Positions 53,090 through 62,146 of a DNA stretch of 64,000 bases are shown here, in pieces. The notes beneath the pieces were generated by a model. It was given only the letters and a program-made list of their open reading frames with translations. It made no database searches and had not been told where the DNA came from. The stretch comes from Donghicola sp041224595. Lineage in GTDB: Bacteria; Pseudomonadota; Alphaproteobacteria; Rhodobacterales; Rhodobacteraceae. The DNA lies in the NCBI RefSeq assembly GCF_041224595.1, contig NZ_JBGFGN010000129.1:62001-126000 (forward strand), given 5' to 3'. Positions within the stretch are counted from its first letter, which is position 1, and each line of letters begins with the position of its first letter. The position numbers were made by a program, and so were the translations under genes.

Positions 53090-53911
53090 TCAATCGTTCA
53101 GTTTCGTTTCTGTCGTATTCAGGGCGTCGGCAAGGCGGGAAGCCGCGCTGCCGGGGCGCAGGGGTTGGGGCTGGCTGCTGTCTGGTGCCCACCCCGTTAG
53201 AATGCAGAATTCAAAGGTCGCGGGGATGCGACCATCTGCATCGGCAAAGTTTTCGTGGTAGATACGGGTGGCTTCGAACAGGACATCACGGCGGGTCGGG
53301 TGGCGAAGGCGCTCTGTCAGAGCGTTCCCTTCGCCCATCATCCGCAGCTCGCGCATCAGTGCGATCGCATTGTCGTAGCGGACTTTGATCCGGAAGGTGT
53401 CACTGACAGGCAGGGCGAAACCCGCACGCTGCAGCAGGCCGCCAAGGTCACGGATATCGCCCATGGGAAGCACACGAGGGGACAGACCGCCTGTGACCCG
53501 CGATTCGGCCTCGCTGAGGGCCATGCGGAGTTCGTTCAGGGTCTGACCGCCAAAGAGCGACGCGATGAGCATCCCGTCGGGGCGCAGCGCGCGGCGCAGC
53601 TGGATCAGTTGTCCCACCGGATCTTCGGCCCAGTGCAGGTTCAGGGCGTGGATCGCCAGATCGACACTACCTTCTGCGACATCCAATGTCTCAGTGGGCT
53701 TGATCACGCGCGCGTCCGGCAGGCGATCTGCCCACAACTGGGGCCAATCGCTGACAATCAAAGCGTCCTGAAACGACCTGTTAACCAGCATCAGGCGATC
53801 CTGCATGTCGTCAGCGGCGGTCTCTTGCAAAAAGAGCAGCGGGTTTTGTGCAGCGCGGGCAAGTTGGCGCTGGCGCGCTGGCCCGTCGATAAGGGATCTG
53901 GGGTTCGACAT
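53090..53911 (-). CDS. SAM-dependent methyltransferase-fold protein, NDUFAF5-like
   Basis: This 273-residue protein resembles the alphaproteobacterial relatives of mitochondrial NDUFAF5, which hydroxylates an arginine of complex I. Visible features are the N-terminal basic segment, the ALNLHWAEDPVGQLIQLRRAL block and the LIASLFGGQTLNELRMAL block. The glycine-rich SAM loop is degenerate. BioC-like roles are the alternative. Its ATG abuts the comF ATG on the other strand. Confidence 0.82.
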   Translation of the reverse strand: MSNPRSLIDGPARQRQLARAAQNPLLFLQETAADDMQDRLMLVNRSFQDALIVSDWPQLWADRLPDARVIKPTETLDVAEGSVDLAIHALNLHWAEDPVGQLIQLRRALRPDGMLIASLFGGQTLNELRMALSEAESRVTGGLSPRVLPMGDIRDLGGLLQRAGFALPVSDTFRIKVRYDNAIALMRELRMMGEGNALTERLRHPTRRDVLFEATRIYHENFADADGRIPATFEFCILTGWAPDSSQPQPLRPGSAASRLADALNTTETKLND

Positions 53912-54655
53912 ATGCAAGGTTCTAGTCTGCTGCAGGGGACAATTCAAACGGCCCTTCGATTAGTTTATCCGCCGCGCTGTCTGGGATGTAGCGATCTGGT
54001 CGGGCAGGATTTTGCCCTGTGTGGCACATGCCGCCGTGGGGTGCATGTGGTTGGCGGGGTGGTCTGCGAGACGTGCGGGGTTCCTTTGCCCGGAGAAGAG
54101 GGTTTTGGCGCTCATTGCGACGACTGCTTGGCGTCCCAGCCGCCGTGGAACGCAGGGCGGGCTGCCATTCTATACGAAGGGATTGGCCGCTCCATCGTGC
54201 TCCGGCTGAAACACGCAGACAGGACGGACATGGCGCGAGGCGTGGCAGGCCTTCTGGCGCAGGCCGCGCGCGAGCTTTTGCACCCCGATACGGTGGTCGT
54301 GCCCGTGCCCCTACATCGGCGGCGCTTGGCCATGCGACAGTACAATCAGGCCGCTCTTCTGGCACAGGAGCTGTGCCGCAAAACCGGTCTCACGTGTATT
54401 CCAGACGCCTTAACGCGCAGCGGTCGGCACGAATCCCTTGATGGTTTGGGGCGGGCGGACCGCTTTGCCGCGCTACAGGATGCCATCCGCGTGAACCCCA
54501 GTCGCGCTGCAGAGATGACGGATCGTCCTGTGCTACTGGTTGATGATGTCATGACCTCTGGTGCGACGTGCGCTGCCTGTACGCAGGCGCTATATTCCTC
54601 ACAGGTCCGAGAAGTTTCGGTCGTGACCCTCGCACGCGTTGCGCATTCACCCTAA
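53912..54655 (+). CDS. ComF-family phosphoribosyltransferase-like protein
   Basis: This 247-residue protein has an N-terminal zinc-ribbon (PPRCLGCSDL, CGTCRRG, CETCGVP, CDDCLA) and a C-terminal phosphoribosyltransferase fold with the PRPP loop LLVDDVMTSGATCAAC. ComF proteins are linked to DNA uptake and to purine-related functions. The start is the ATG at 53912, so the divergent start codons form the palindrome CATATG. Confidence 0.9.
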   Translation: MQGSSLLQGTIQTALRLVYPPRCLGCSDLVGQDFALCGTCRRGVHVVGGVVCETCGVPLPGEEGFGAHCDDCLASQPPWNAGRAAILYEGIGRSIVLRLKHADRTDMARGVAGLLAQAARELLHPDTVVVPVPLHRRRLAMRQYNQAALLAQELCRKTGLTCIPDALTRSGRHESLDGLGRADRFAALQDAIRVNPSRAAEMTDRPVLLVDDVMTSGATCAACTQALYSSQVREVSVVTLARVAHSP

Positions 54656-54687
54656 ATGGGTTTCAAATTCTGGAAAAGGAACGCGTC

Positions 54688-54948
54688 ATGAAGCCAATCG
54701 AAATTTACACCTCGCCTCTCTGCGGCTTCTGCCACGCCGCCAAGCGCCTTCTGGACAAGAAGGGCGCGTCCTATAGTGAAATCAATCTGTTCGAAGAACC
54801 GGATCGCCGGTCAGAGATGATGGATCGCGCGCATGGTCGCCATACAGTGCCTCAGATTTTCGTGGGCGAGACCCATGTTGGAGGCTGCGATGAGCTATAT
54901 GAGCTTGAACGCGCAGGCAAACTTGATCCTCTCTTGGCCAGCGAATGA
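54688..54948 (+). CDS. grxC: Glutaredoxin 3
   Basis: This 86-residue dithiol glutaredoxin reduces disulfides with glutathione. The active site is CGFC (in TSPLCGFCHAAKRLL), a variant of the usual CPYC. The TVPQIFVGETHVGGCDEL glutathione site is intact, although the extra Cys follows GG. Its stop overlaps the ATG of the next gene (ATGA). Confidence 0.95.
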   Translation: MKPIEIYTSPLCGFCHAAKRLLDKKGASYSEINLFEEPDRRSEMMDRAHGRHTVPQIFVGETHVGGCDELYELERAGKLDPLLASE

Positions 54949-55781
54949 AGGCGGCGCTGCTCCAGATCACATCTTCGGATGATCCGGCTGCCAATGCAGA
55001 GATGCTCCAGCGCCGGATCGCCGAGGCTGCCTCGAACGGAGCAGATTTTGTACTGACGCCGGAGGTCAGCAATTGTGTGTCGACCTCGCGCGATCACCAA
55101 ATAGATGTTCTGCGGCACCAAGAGGATGATCCCACGCTGGCGTGCCTTTGCGCAGCAGCGGTAGAGCACGGCATTTGGCTGCTGATCGGATCGCTTGCGC
55201 TCAAGACCCACGATACGGATGGCCGGTTTGCGAATCGTTCGTTTCTGATCAATCCGAACGGCGACATCGTTTCGCAGTACGACAAGATTCACATGTTCGA
55301 CGTGCAGGTGTCCGAAACCGAGAGCTACCGCGAATCTGCAGGCTACCGTCCTGGCGATCGCGCAGTTCTGGCAAAGACGCCTTTTGGTACTGTGGGTCTA
55401 ACCATCTGCTATGACGTACGCTTTCCTCATCTCTACCGCGATCTGGCCAAGGCTGGGGCCGAAATCATCTGCGTGCCGGCTGCGTTTTCTCCGGTCACGG
55501 GCGCAGCGCACTGGGAAACACTTTTACGCGCCAGAGCCATAGAATGCGGCGCATATGTGCTGGCGCCGGCCCAATGTGGCACCCACCCTTCGAGCGGCGC
55601 CAAACCCCGTTCGACCTACGGGCATAGCCTTGCGGTGGACCCTTGGGGCAAAATTGTCGCATCAGCGGGGGATTTACCGACCATCACCTATGTTGAACTC
55701 TGCCTCAAGGAAGTGGCAGAAAGCCGGACACGCATTTCTGCGCTCGACCATGACCGCCCGTATAGCGGTCCCATAGACTAA
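54945..55781 (+). CDS. Carbon-nitrogen hydrolase (nitrilase superfamily, Nit-like)
   Basis: This 278-residue amidase has the Glu-Lys-Cys triad: Glu in FVLTPEVSN, Lys in QYDKIHMFDV, Cys in GLTICYDVRFPHLY near residue 152. The overall pattern matches Nit1/Nit2 proteins. Nit1-type enzymes repair deaminated glutathione, and Nit2-type enzymes hydrolyse omega-amidates. Coupling to glutaredoxin suits a glutathione-related role, but this is inference. Confidence 0.9.
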   Translation: MKAALLQITSSDDPAANAEMLQRRIAEAASNGADFVLTPEVSNCVSTSRDHQIDVLRHQEDDPTLACLCAAAVEHGIWLLIGSLALKTHDTDGRFANRSFLINPNGDIVSQYDKIHMFDVQVSETESYRESAGYRPGDRAVLAKTPFGTVGLTICYDVRFPHLYRDLAKAGAEIICVPAAFSPVTGAAHWETLLRARAIECGAYVLAPAQCGTHPSSGAKPRSTYGHSLAVDPWGKIVASAGDLPTITYVELCLKEVAESRTRISALDHDRPYSGPID

Positions 55782-55795
55782 ACGCGAAAGACCGG

Positions 55796-56242
55796 ATGGC
55801 GATTGAAAAGAACAACGCGCTCGCAGTGACCCTGTTCAGCGAGATACTGACCGTGGACCAGTTGGCCCGCAACCGGCTCTCGCGTGTTCTGCCAAAGGGC
55901 ATGGAAATCTCGCACTTCTCGGTCCTGAATCATTTAGCCTTTTCGGGCGAAGAGCGGTCTCCGGCACAGTTGGCAAAATCGTTTCACGTCACGCGCGGGG
56001 CGATGACCAATACGCTCAATCGTTTGGAATGGGCGGGCTACGTGCACATTCGCCCCGACTGGGACGACGCGCGCCGCAAGATGGTGGCCATCAGCCCCGC
56101 AGGAAAACGTGCCCGTGATCTCGCGCTCGAAGCGATCACGCCCATGATTCAAGAAGTGGTCAGCGCCCTTGGTGACGAAAAAGTCCGCGCGGCCCTGCCG
56201 ACCCTGCGCGAACTCCGTCTCCGTCTCGAAGAAAACCAATAG
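55796..56242 (+). CDS. MarR-family transcriptional regulator
   Basis: This 148-residue winged-helix regulator shows EISHFSVLNHLAFSGEE, the recognition region RSPAQLAKSFHVTRGAMTNTLNRLEWAGYV, and the beta-wing ending DDARRKMVAISPAGK. The ligand and targets are unknown. It lies 14 bases after the nitrilase gene and may be in that operon. Confidence 0.92.
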   Translation: MAIEKNNALAVTLFSEILTVDQLARNRLSRVLPKGMEISHFSVLNHLAFSGEERSPAQLAKSFHVTRGAMTNTLNRLEWAGYVHIRPDWDDARRKMVAISPAGKRARDLALEAITPMIQEVVSALGDEKVRAALPTLRELRLRLEENQ

Positions 56243-56243
56243 G

Positions 56244-56265
56244 TTTCTTTTTGCCCTAAATACTC
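56244..56265 (-). repeat. Dispersed GAGTATTT...GAAG repeat, copy 6 (inverted)
   Basis: Read on the minus strand: GAGTATTT, then AGGG, then CAAAAAGAAA. It starts two bases after the MarR stop and lies between the convergent MarR and ubiG genes. Confidence 0.65.
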
Positions 56266-56286
56266 AAAATCCAGTACGCGCCACAA

Positions 56287-57033
56287 TCACGCGGGTTTGG
56301 TGCTCGCGGTGACATAGTTCACGCTCAGATCCCGTGAAGACAGGCTCCAGCCCCACGTGATCGGGTTGAACACAAAGCCCGTGCGATCCACTGGGTTCAG
56401 GCCAGCCTTTGAAATTAGCGCACACAGCTCGTCCGGGGTGATGAACTTGTTCCACTCGTGTGTGCCCTTGGGCAGCCAGCGCATCACATATTCCGCGCCG
56501 ACAATCGCCATGGCAAAGCTTTTGGCGTTTCGGTTGATCGTCGAGCAAATCATCAGCCCGCCGGGCTTCAGCAACTGCTGGCAGGCGTCCAAGTAGGCCT
56601 GCGGGTCGGCCACGTGCTCGACCACTTCCATGTTCAAAACGACATCGAACTGTTCGCCCGCAGCAGCCATCGCCTCGGCTGTGGTGAAGCGGTAGTCGAT
56701 GTCCAAACCGGATTGTTCGGCGTGAATGCGCGCCACGGGCAAGTTTCGCTCGGCAGCATCCGCTCCGACCACAGTTGCCCCCAGACGCGCCATCGGTTCT
56801 GACAGCAAGCCGCCCCCGCAGCCGATATCCAGCAAACGCAGTCCTTCAAACGGCTTTGCGGCCGACCGATCCCGCCCAAACTCACCGGCGATCTGGCTGG
56901 TAATATATTCCAGACGGCAGGGGTTGAGCATGTGCAGGGGCTTGAATTTACCGTTCGGGTCCCACCATTCTGCGGCCATTGCTTCGAATTTTGCAACTTC
57001 GCTGGCGTCTACGGTGGTCTGCTGCGCTTGCAT
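56287..57033 (-). CDS. ubiG: Ubiquinone biosynthesis O-methyltransferase
   Basis: This 248-residue SAM-dependent enzyme performs both O-methylations of ubiquinone synthesis. The SAM motif LLDIGCGGGLLSEPMARLGATV is near residue 70, NMEVVEHVADPQ near 133, and the late block FNPITWGWSLSSRDLSVNY near the C-terminus. The N-terminal EVAKFEAMAAEWWDPNGKFKPLHMLNP is the family hallmark. Confidence 0.96.
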   Translation of the reverse strand: MQAQQTTVDASEVAKFEAMAAEWWDPNGKFKPLHMLNPCRLEYITSQIAGEFGRDRSAAKPFEGLRLLDIGCGGGLLSEPMARLGATVVGADAAERNLPVARIHAEQSGLDIDYRFTTAEAMAAAGEQFDVVLNMEVVEHVADPQAYLDACQQLLKPGGLMICSTINRNAKSFAMAIVGAEYVMRWLPKGTHEWNKFITPDELCALISKAGLNPVDRTGFVFNPITWGWSLSSRDLSVNYVTASTKPA

Positions 57034-57105
57034 TCTGATCTCCCTGTTGGTCTTCTGGGGCTCTACGCCTCATATAGACCTTTCAACAGAAAATTCTCGG
57101 CCCAA

Positions 57106-58086
57106 ATGCGCGCAGCTCAATTCCTATATCCAAGCCTGGCTCCCTTTGACCAGCGCATGCTCGACGTCGGTGACGGCCACACGGTCTATGTCGAACAATG
57201 CGGCAACCCCGACGGCATCCCCGTTCTGGTTTTACACGGCGGTCCGGGGGGCGGGTGTAGCCCGACCATGCGGCGCTACTTTGATCCCGAAGTCTACCGC
57301 GTGGTGCTGTTTGACCAGCGGGGGTGCGGCCGGTCGCGTCCCGCAGCGTCGATCGAGGCGAACACCACTTGGCATCTTGTGGCGGACATTGAACTGATCC
57401 GCGAGACGTTGGGGATCGATGATTGGATCGTGTTCGGTGGCAGTTGGGGCGCAACCCTCGCGCTGATCTACGCCCAAGCGCACCCAGAGCGCGCCAGACA
57501 CTTGGTCCTGCGGGGCGTCTTCCTGATGACGCAAGGCGAGCTCGAATGGTTCTACGGTGGCGGGGCAGGGCGGTTTTGGCCTGACGTATGGAAGCGCTTT
57601 GTCGATCTGGTGCCAGAGGACGAGCGGGACGATCTGATCGCCGCCTACCACAAGCGCCTGTTTGGCGATAACACGTCAGAGCAAGTGAAGTTCGCCCGCG
57701 AATGGACGGCTTGGGAAAACGCGCTGGCTTCTGTCGCGTCGAACGGCCCCAGTTTCTATGATACGCCTGCCGAGTACGCGCGGGTCTTTGCCCGGCTCGA
57801 GAACCATTATTTCGTGAATGCGGGCTTTTTGGAAAGTGATGGGCAGATCCTAAAGAACCTACCCAAGCTCAAGGGTATTGGTGCGACGATTGTTCAGGGG
57901 CGTTTTGACATGATTTGCCCGCCCGAAGGTGCGTGGAAACTGAAAGAGGCCTGGCCCGATGGACTTTGTGACCTGCGGATGATCCCCACAGCGGGTCACG
58001 CACTCTCAGAACCAGGCATTTCCTCTGAATTGGTGCGCGTAATGGACATGCTGCACAGTGTTCGTCTGCGATCGCTGCTGGGTTGA
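57106..58086 (+). CDS. pip: Proline iminopeptidase
   Basis: This 326-residue alpha/beta hydrolase releases N-terminal proline. The oxyanion motif LHGGPGGGCSP is near residue 45, the Ser nucleophile is in FGGSWGATLAL near 110, and the catalytic His is in IPTAGHALSEPG. DQRGCGRSRP is characteristic of the family. The ATG at 57106 gives the standard N-terminus; the open frame upstream runs through the ubiG start region. Confidence 0.94.
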   Translation: MRAAQFLYPSLAPFDQRMLDVGDGHTVYVEQCGNPDGIPVLVLHGGPGGGCSPTMRRYFDPEVYRVVLFDQRGCGRSRPAASIEANTTWHLVADIELIRETLGIDDWIVFGGSWGATLALIYAQAHPERARHLVLRGVFLMTQGELEWFYGGGAGRFWPDVWKRFVDLVPEDERDDLIAAYHKRLFGDNTSEQVKFAREWTAWENALASVASNGPSFYDTPAEYARVFARLENHYFVNAGFLESDGQILKNLPKLKGIGATIVQGRFDMICPPEGAWKLKEAWPDGLCDLRMIPTAGHALSEPGISSELVRVMDMLHSVRLRSLLG

Positions 58087-58142
58087 TTGACTTGGCGGCC
58101 TCAATGGCGCACGGAAGGAAACAGTTTGTTCAGGAGGGCCAC

Positions 58143-59153
58143 ATGAAAAAGGCACTGGTCACAGGTTCCGCAGGGTTTATCGGGTTTCATCTTAGCCAGA
58201 AGCTCTTGCAAGAGGGCTTCGAGGTTATCGGCTTTGATAGCCATAACGACTATTACGACGTCGCACTGAAAGAGGGCCGCGAGCAGATCCTCAAGCAGTC
58301 GCCCACGTTCAAGCCGGTCCGCGAAAAGCTGGAAACGCCGAACGCGCTGCGCACCCTGATCGGGGACGAGAAGCCGGACGTGATTGTCCACCTCGCCGGT
58401 CAGGCCGGAGTACGCTACTCGATCGATAACCCCCAGAGCTATGTCGAGGCCAACCTGATCGGTGTCTTTAACCTGCTCGAAGCGGTCCGTGCGACCCCCT
58501 GTCAGCACCTTCTGATGGCGTCCACCAGTTCGGCCTATGGCGCGAATTCCAAGATGCCGTACGTGGAGACTGTGAAAGCCGACCACCAGATGTCCTTCTA
58601 CGCCGCGACCAAGAAAGCGAACGAGGCGATGGCGCATTCCTATGCCCACCTCTACGATATGCCGATCACTATGTTCCGGTTCTTTACCGTGTACGGTCCG
58701 TGGGGCCGCCCCGACATGGCGCTGTTCAAGTTCACCAAAGCGATGCTGAACGGCGATCCGATCGGCATCTATAACCACGGCAAGATGATGCGGGACTTCT
58801 CGTATATCGATGATCTGGTGCAGGGGATTCGCTTGCTGATCGACGCGGTGCCACAGCGCCCTGCCTCCGAAGCCGACATCTCCGAGCACGACAGCCTGAG
58901 CCCCGTTGCCCCTTGGCGCGTGGTCAATATCGGGAACGCCTCGCCGGTGCAGCTGATGGACTTCATCACCGCGCTCGAGGATGCCTTGGGCGTTGAAGCG
59001 AAAAAGAATTTCATGCCGATGCAAGCTGGCGACGTGCCCGCGACTTGGGCCGATACCACCCTCCTTAGCAGCCTGACGGGCTATGCCCCGAGCACGCCGG
59101 TGAAAGAAGGGGTTAAGCGTTTCGTCGACTGGTATCGCGAGTTCTACACCTAA
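58143..59153 (+). CDS. NAD-dependent nucleotide-sugar epimerase (UDP-glucuronate 4-epimerase-like)
   Basis: This 336-residue extended SDR enzyme has the cofactor motif VTGSAGFIGFHL at residues 6-17 and the YAATKKANE catalytic Tyr-Lys. Other blocks, FFTVYGPWGRPDMALFKFTKAM and GQAGVRYSIDNPQSY, match UDP-glucuronate 4-epimerases of capsule pathways. The ATG at 58143 follows AGGAGG. No other polysaccharide genes are nearby, so the product is likely used by a distant cluster. Confidence 0.92.
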   Translation: MKKALVTGSAGFIGFHLSQKLLQEGFEVIGFDSHNDYYDVALKEGREQILKQSPTFKPVREKLETPNALRTLIGDEKPDVIVHLAGQAGVRYSIDNPQSYVEANLIGVFNLLEAVRATPCQHLLMASTSSAYGANSKMPYVETVKADHQMSFYAATKKANEAMAHSYAHLYDMPITMFRFFTVYGPWGRPDMALFKFTKAMLNGDPIGIYNHGKMMRDFSYIDDLVQGIRLLIDAVPQRPASEADISEHDSLSPVAPWRVVNIGNASPVQLMDFITALEDALGVEAKKNFMPMQAGDVPATWADTTLLSSLTGYAPSTPVKEGVKRFVDWYREFYT

Positions 59154-59244
59154 GAATCAGGCGCCCTCTTGCTTTTGCGAGCGAGGGGGCGTATATGGCG
59201 CTCAACAGCGGCGCGTTGGGAACAACGTTCCACCGGGAAAGATC

Positions 59245-59268
59245 AACGGGCCGCGAGCCCGTTTTTTT
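59245..59268 (+). terminator. Terminator/attenuator directly before rimP
   Basis: AACGGGC (59245-59251) pairs with GCCCGTT (59257-59263), followed by TTTTT. It ends about 20 bases before the rimP ATG, too close to leave room for a promoter, so rimP transcripts must read through it. Confidence 0.8.
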
Positions 59269-59288
59269 GTGCCCGGAGGCACGCTGAT

Positions 59289-59873
59289 ATGACCAACGAT
59301 CTGATCGCAAAGACCGCCATTGACCGGCGTCTCGCTGAAATCGTCGGCCCCGTTATCGAAGATATGGGGTTCGAACTGGTGCGCATCCGTCTACAAGGCG
59401 GGAACACCCCGCTGCTGCAAATTATGGCTGACAAGCCCGATGGCGGCATCGAAGTGGACGATTGTGCTGATATTTCGACCGCCGTGTCCGCTGTGATGGA
59501 TGTTGAGGACCCGATCGTCGAAGCTTACACTTTGGAAGTGTCGAGCCCTGGCATCGACCGTCCTTTGACCCGTCTCAAGGACTTCGAGAATTTCGAGGGC
59601 TACGAGGCCAAGGTCGAGACCAGTGAACTCATCGATGGCCGCCGCCGCTTCAAGGGCACTTTGGCGGGTGTCGAAGAGGATGAAGTGCTGATTACCATTT
59701 CCGAGGGTACCATCGGTCTGAAATTCGACTGGCTGAGCGATGCTAAGCTGGTCCTGACCGACGACCTGATCCGCGATATGCTGCGTGCCCGCAAGGCCGC
59801 CGGTGTCGTAGACGAAAACGAATTTGACCTGATCGAAGAAGAGACAGCCGAGTCCGGCTCTGAGGAGAACTGA
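59289..59873 (+). CDS. rimP: Ribosome maturation factor
   Basis: This 194-residue protein helps assemble the 30S subunit. The N-terminal domain has IEDMGFELVRIRLQGG and DCADISTAVSAVMDVEDPI, and SPGIDRPLTRLKDFENFEG leads the C-terminal SH3-like domain. A long acidic tail ends the protein. The ATG at 59289 follows CGGAGG. It starts the rimP-nusA-ylxR-infB operon with one base between its stop and the nusA ATG. Confidence 0.95.
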   Translation: MTNDLIAKTAIDRRLAEIVGPVIEDMGFELVRIRLQGGNTPLLQIMADKPDGGIEVDDCADISTAVSAVMDVEDPIVEAYTLEVSSPGIDRPLTRLKDFENFEGYEAKVETSELIDGRRRFKGTLAGVEEDEVLITISEGTIGLKFDWLSDAKLVLTDDLIRDMLRARKAAGVVDENEFDLIEEETAESGSEEN

Positions 59874-59874
59874 G

Positions 59875-61491
59875 ATGGCAATCACGTCCGCAAACCAGCT
59901 GGAACTGCTGCAAACCGCCGAGGCTGTGGCCCGCGAAAAGATGATCGACCCCGGTCTGGTCGTCGAAGCGATGGAAGAGTCGCTCGCGCGTGCGGCAAAG
60001 TCCCGTTACGGCGCCGAGATGGACATCCGTGTGAGCATCGACCGCAAGACTGGCCGTGCCACCTTTACCCGTATTCGTACCGTGGTCGAGGATGAAGAGC
60101 TCGAGAACTATCAGGCAGAGCTGACTGTTGCGCAGGCCAAGCAGTACATGGCCGACCCCCAAGTGGGCGACGAGATTGTCGACGAGATTCCCCCTGTGGA
60201 ACTGGGCCGTATCGCTGCGCAGTCGGCCAAGCAGGTCATCCTGCAGAAGGTCCGCGAAGCAGAGCGTGATCGCCAGTACGACGAATTCATAGACCGCAAG
60301 GGCACCATCATCAATGGCGTTGTAAAGCGCGAAGAATACGGCAACGTCATCGTCGATATCGGCCGTGGCGAAGGCGTCTTGCGCCGCAATGAAAAGATCG
60401 GTCGCGAAAGCTATCGCCCCAACGACCGTGTGCGCTGCTTTATCAAGGACGTGCGCCGCGAAGCGCGTGGCCCTCAGATCTTCCTGTCGCGCACAGCACC
60501 CGAGTTCATGGCCGAGCTTTTCAAGATGGAAGTGCCCGAAATCTACGACGGCATCATCGAGATCAAAGCTGTGGCTCGCGACCCAGGTTCGCGTGCGAAA
60601 ATTGCGGTTGTCAGCAATGATGGCTCGATCGACCCCGTTGGTGCCTGCGTTGGTATGCGCGGTAGCCGCGTGCAGGCCGTTGTAAACGAATTGCAGGGCG
60701 AAAAGATCGACATCATCCCGTGGAACGAGGATATGCCGACCTTCCTCGTGAACGCACTGCAGCCTGCTGAAGTGTCGAAAGTGGTTCTGGACGAAGATGC
60801 AGAGCGCATCGAAGTTGTGGTCCCTGACGAGCAGCTGTCGCTGGCGATCGGTCGCCGCGGTCAGAACGTGCGTCTGGCCAGCCAGCTGACCGCTCTGGAC
60901 ATCGACATCATGACCGAGAGCGACGATTCGGCGCGCCGCCAGAAAGAGTTCGAAGAGCGCACACAGCTGTTCATGGACACTCTGGATCTGGACGAGTTCT
61001 TTGCCCAGTTGCTGGTCTCCGAAGGCTTCACCAACCTCGAGGAGGTTGCGTATGTCGAAGTGGACGAACTGCTGGTCATCGACGGTGTGGACGAAAGCAC
61101 CGCGGAAGAGCTTCAGGCCCGTGCCCGCGACTATCTGGAAGCTCAGAACGCCAAGTCTCTGGACGCCGCCCGTGCACTGGGTGTCGACGAGGGACTGGTT
61201 GAATTTGATGGCCTGAGCCCCCAAATGGTGGAAGCGCTCGCGAATGATGGCGTTCTGACGCTTGAAGATTTCGCAACTTGTGCCGACTGGGAACTGGCGG
61301 GTGGTTGGACCACCGTCGACGGCCAGCGCGTCAAGGATGATGGCATCCTCGAGAAGTTCGACGTCTCGCTCGCCGAAGCTCAAGATCTGGTGATGACCGC
61401 CCGCGTTATGCTGGGTTGGGTCGATCCCGAAGAGCTGGTGGGTGACTCTGCCGAAGAAACTGAAACTGAAGAGAGCGAAGCAGAGGAATAA
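59875..61491 (+). CDS. nusA: Transcription termination/antitermination factor
   Basis: This 538-residue factor binds RNA polymerase and nascent RNA. Domains in order are the polymerase-binding N-domain (residues 1-120), S1 (about 135-200), two KH domains (GACVGMRGSRVQAVVNELQGEK near 262 and AIGRRGQNVRLASQLTALDI near 326), and two C-terminal acidic helix-hairpin repeats as in proteobacterial NusA. It ends in an acidic tail. Confidence 0.97.
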   Translation: MAITSANQLELLQTAEAVAREKMIDPGLVVEAMEESLARAAKSRYGAEMDIRVSIDRKTGRATFTRIRTVVEDEELENYQAELTVAQAKQYMADPQVGDEIVDEIPPVELGRIAAQSAKQVILQKVREAERDRQYDEFIDRKGTIINGVVKREEYGNVIVDIGRGEGVLRRNEKIGRESYRPNDRVRCFIKDVRREARGPQIFLSRTAPEFMAELFKMEVPEIYDGIIEIKAVARDPGSRAKIAVVSNDGSIDPVGACVGMRGSRVQAVVNELQGEKIDIIPWNEDMPTFLVNALQPAEVSKVVLDEDAERIEVVVPDEQLSLAIGRRGQNVRLASQLTALDIDIMTESDDSARRQKEFEERTQLFMDTLDLDEFFAQLLVSEGFTNLEEVAYVEVDELLVIDGVDESTAEELQARARDYLEAQNAKSLDAARALGVDEGLVEFDGLSPQMVEALANDGVLTLEDFATCADWELAGGWTTVDGQRVKDDGILEKFDVSLAEAQDLVMTARVMLGWVDPEELVGDSAEETETEESEAEE

Positions 61492-61516
61492 TCCTCTGCC
61501 GCTGGAGTAGACCTGA

Positions 61517-62137
61517 ATGAGCCGTGGTGGTGCAGACAAAGACCGAGAGAACGGTCCAGAGCGCAAGTGCATTGCGACCGGAGAGGTTGGGTCTACTGAA
61601 ACGATGATCCGCTTCGTGGTCGGACCGGACAACCAGATTGTCCCCGATGTTCTGGGAAAGCTTCCCGGTCGGGGAATCTGGGTCAGTTCGACCCGAGACG
61701 CGCTGGACAAGGCCGCAACCAAGGGTCTGTTCAGCCGCGCTGCAAAAACCAAGGTCACGGTCCCCGAGGGCCTGACCGAAACGGTCGAGCAGCAGATTTC
61801 GCGGCGGGTGGTCGATCTGATCTCGCTGGCTCGCAAAGGCGGACTGGCGGTCGCTGGCTATGAAAAGGTCAAGGATCTCTTGATCAAAGAGGACGCCTAC
61901 GTCCTGCTTCAGGCCTGCGACGGATCTACACGAGGGAAGTCCAAACTCTCGACCCCGCATAGGGGAAAATACATTGGATGGCTGACCGCAGACGAGTTGG
62001 GGGCAGCCTTTGGTAGGGAAACTGTGATTCATAGCGCGCTTGGGTATGGCGGACTCAGCAACCGTGTTGTAGAGGAAGCCACAAGATTGAAAGGCCTGCG
62101 CGCGCAAGACGGCGGAATGGGCCGCCGGGAAGGGTAA
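61517..62137 (+). CDS. YlxR-L7Ae fusion RNA-binding protein
   Basis: This 206-residue protein has an N-terminal YlxR domain (ERKCIATGEVGSTETMIRFVVG, then GKLPGRGIWVS) and a C-terminal L7Ae/L30e-like domain starting near residue 95 (RRVVDLISLARKGGLAVAGYEKV). The fusion is normal in alphaproteobacteria. YlxR proteins are RNA-binding and may modulate translation or RNase P. It lies 25 bases after nusA and 9 bases before infB. Confidence 0.93.
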   Translation: MSRGGADKDRENGPERKCIATGEVGSTETMIRFVVGPDNQIVPDVLGKLPGRGIWVSSTRDALDKAATKGLFSRAAKTKVTVPEGLTETVEQQISRRVVDLISLARKGGLAVAGYEKVKDLLIKEDAYVLLQACDGSTRGKSKLSTPHRGKYIGWLTADELGAAFGRETVIHSALGYGGLSNRVVEEATRLKGLRAQDGGMGRREG

Positions 62138-62146
62138 AACAGCTAG

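Noticed and set aside
59743..61836. 697-residue minus-strand open frame opposite nusA
   Set aside because: It has low-complexity His/Asp/Leu-rich composition, no ribosome site, and covers the full nusA gene, whose domains are clear. It is the usual shadow of a GC-rich gene.
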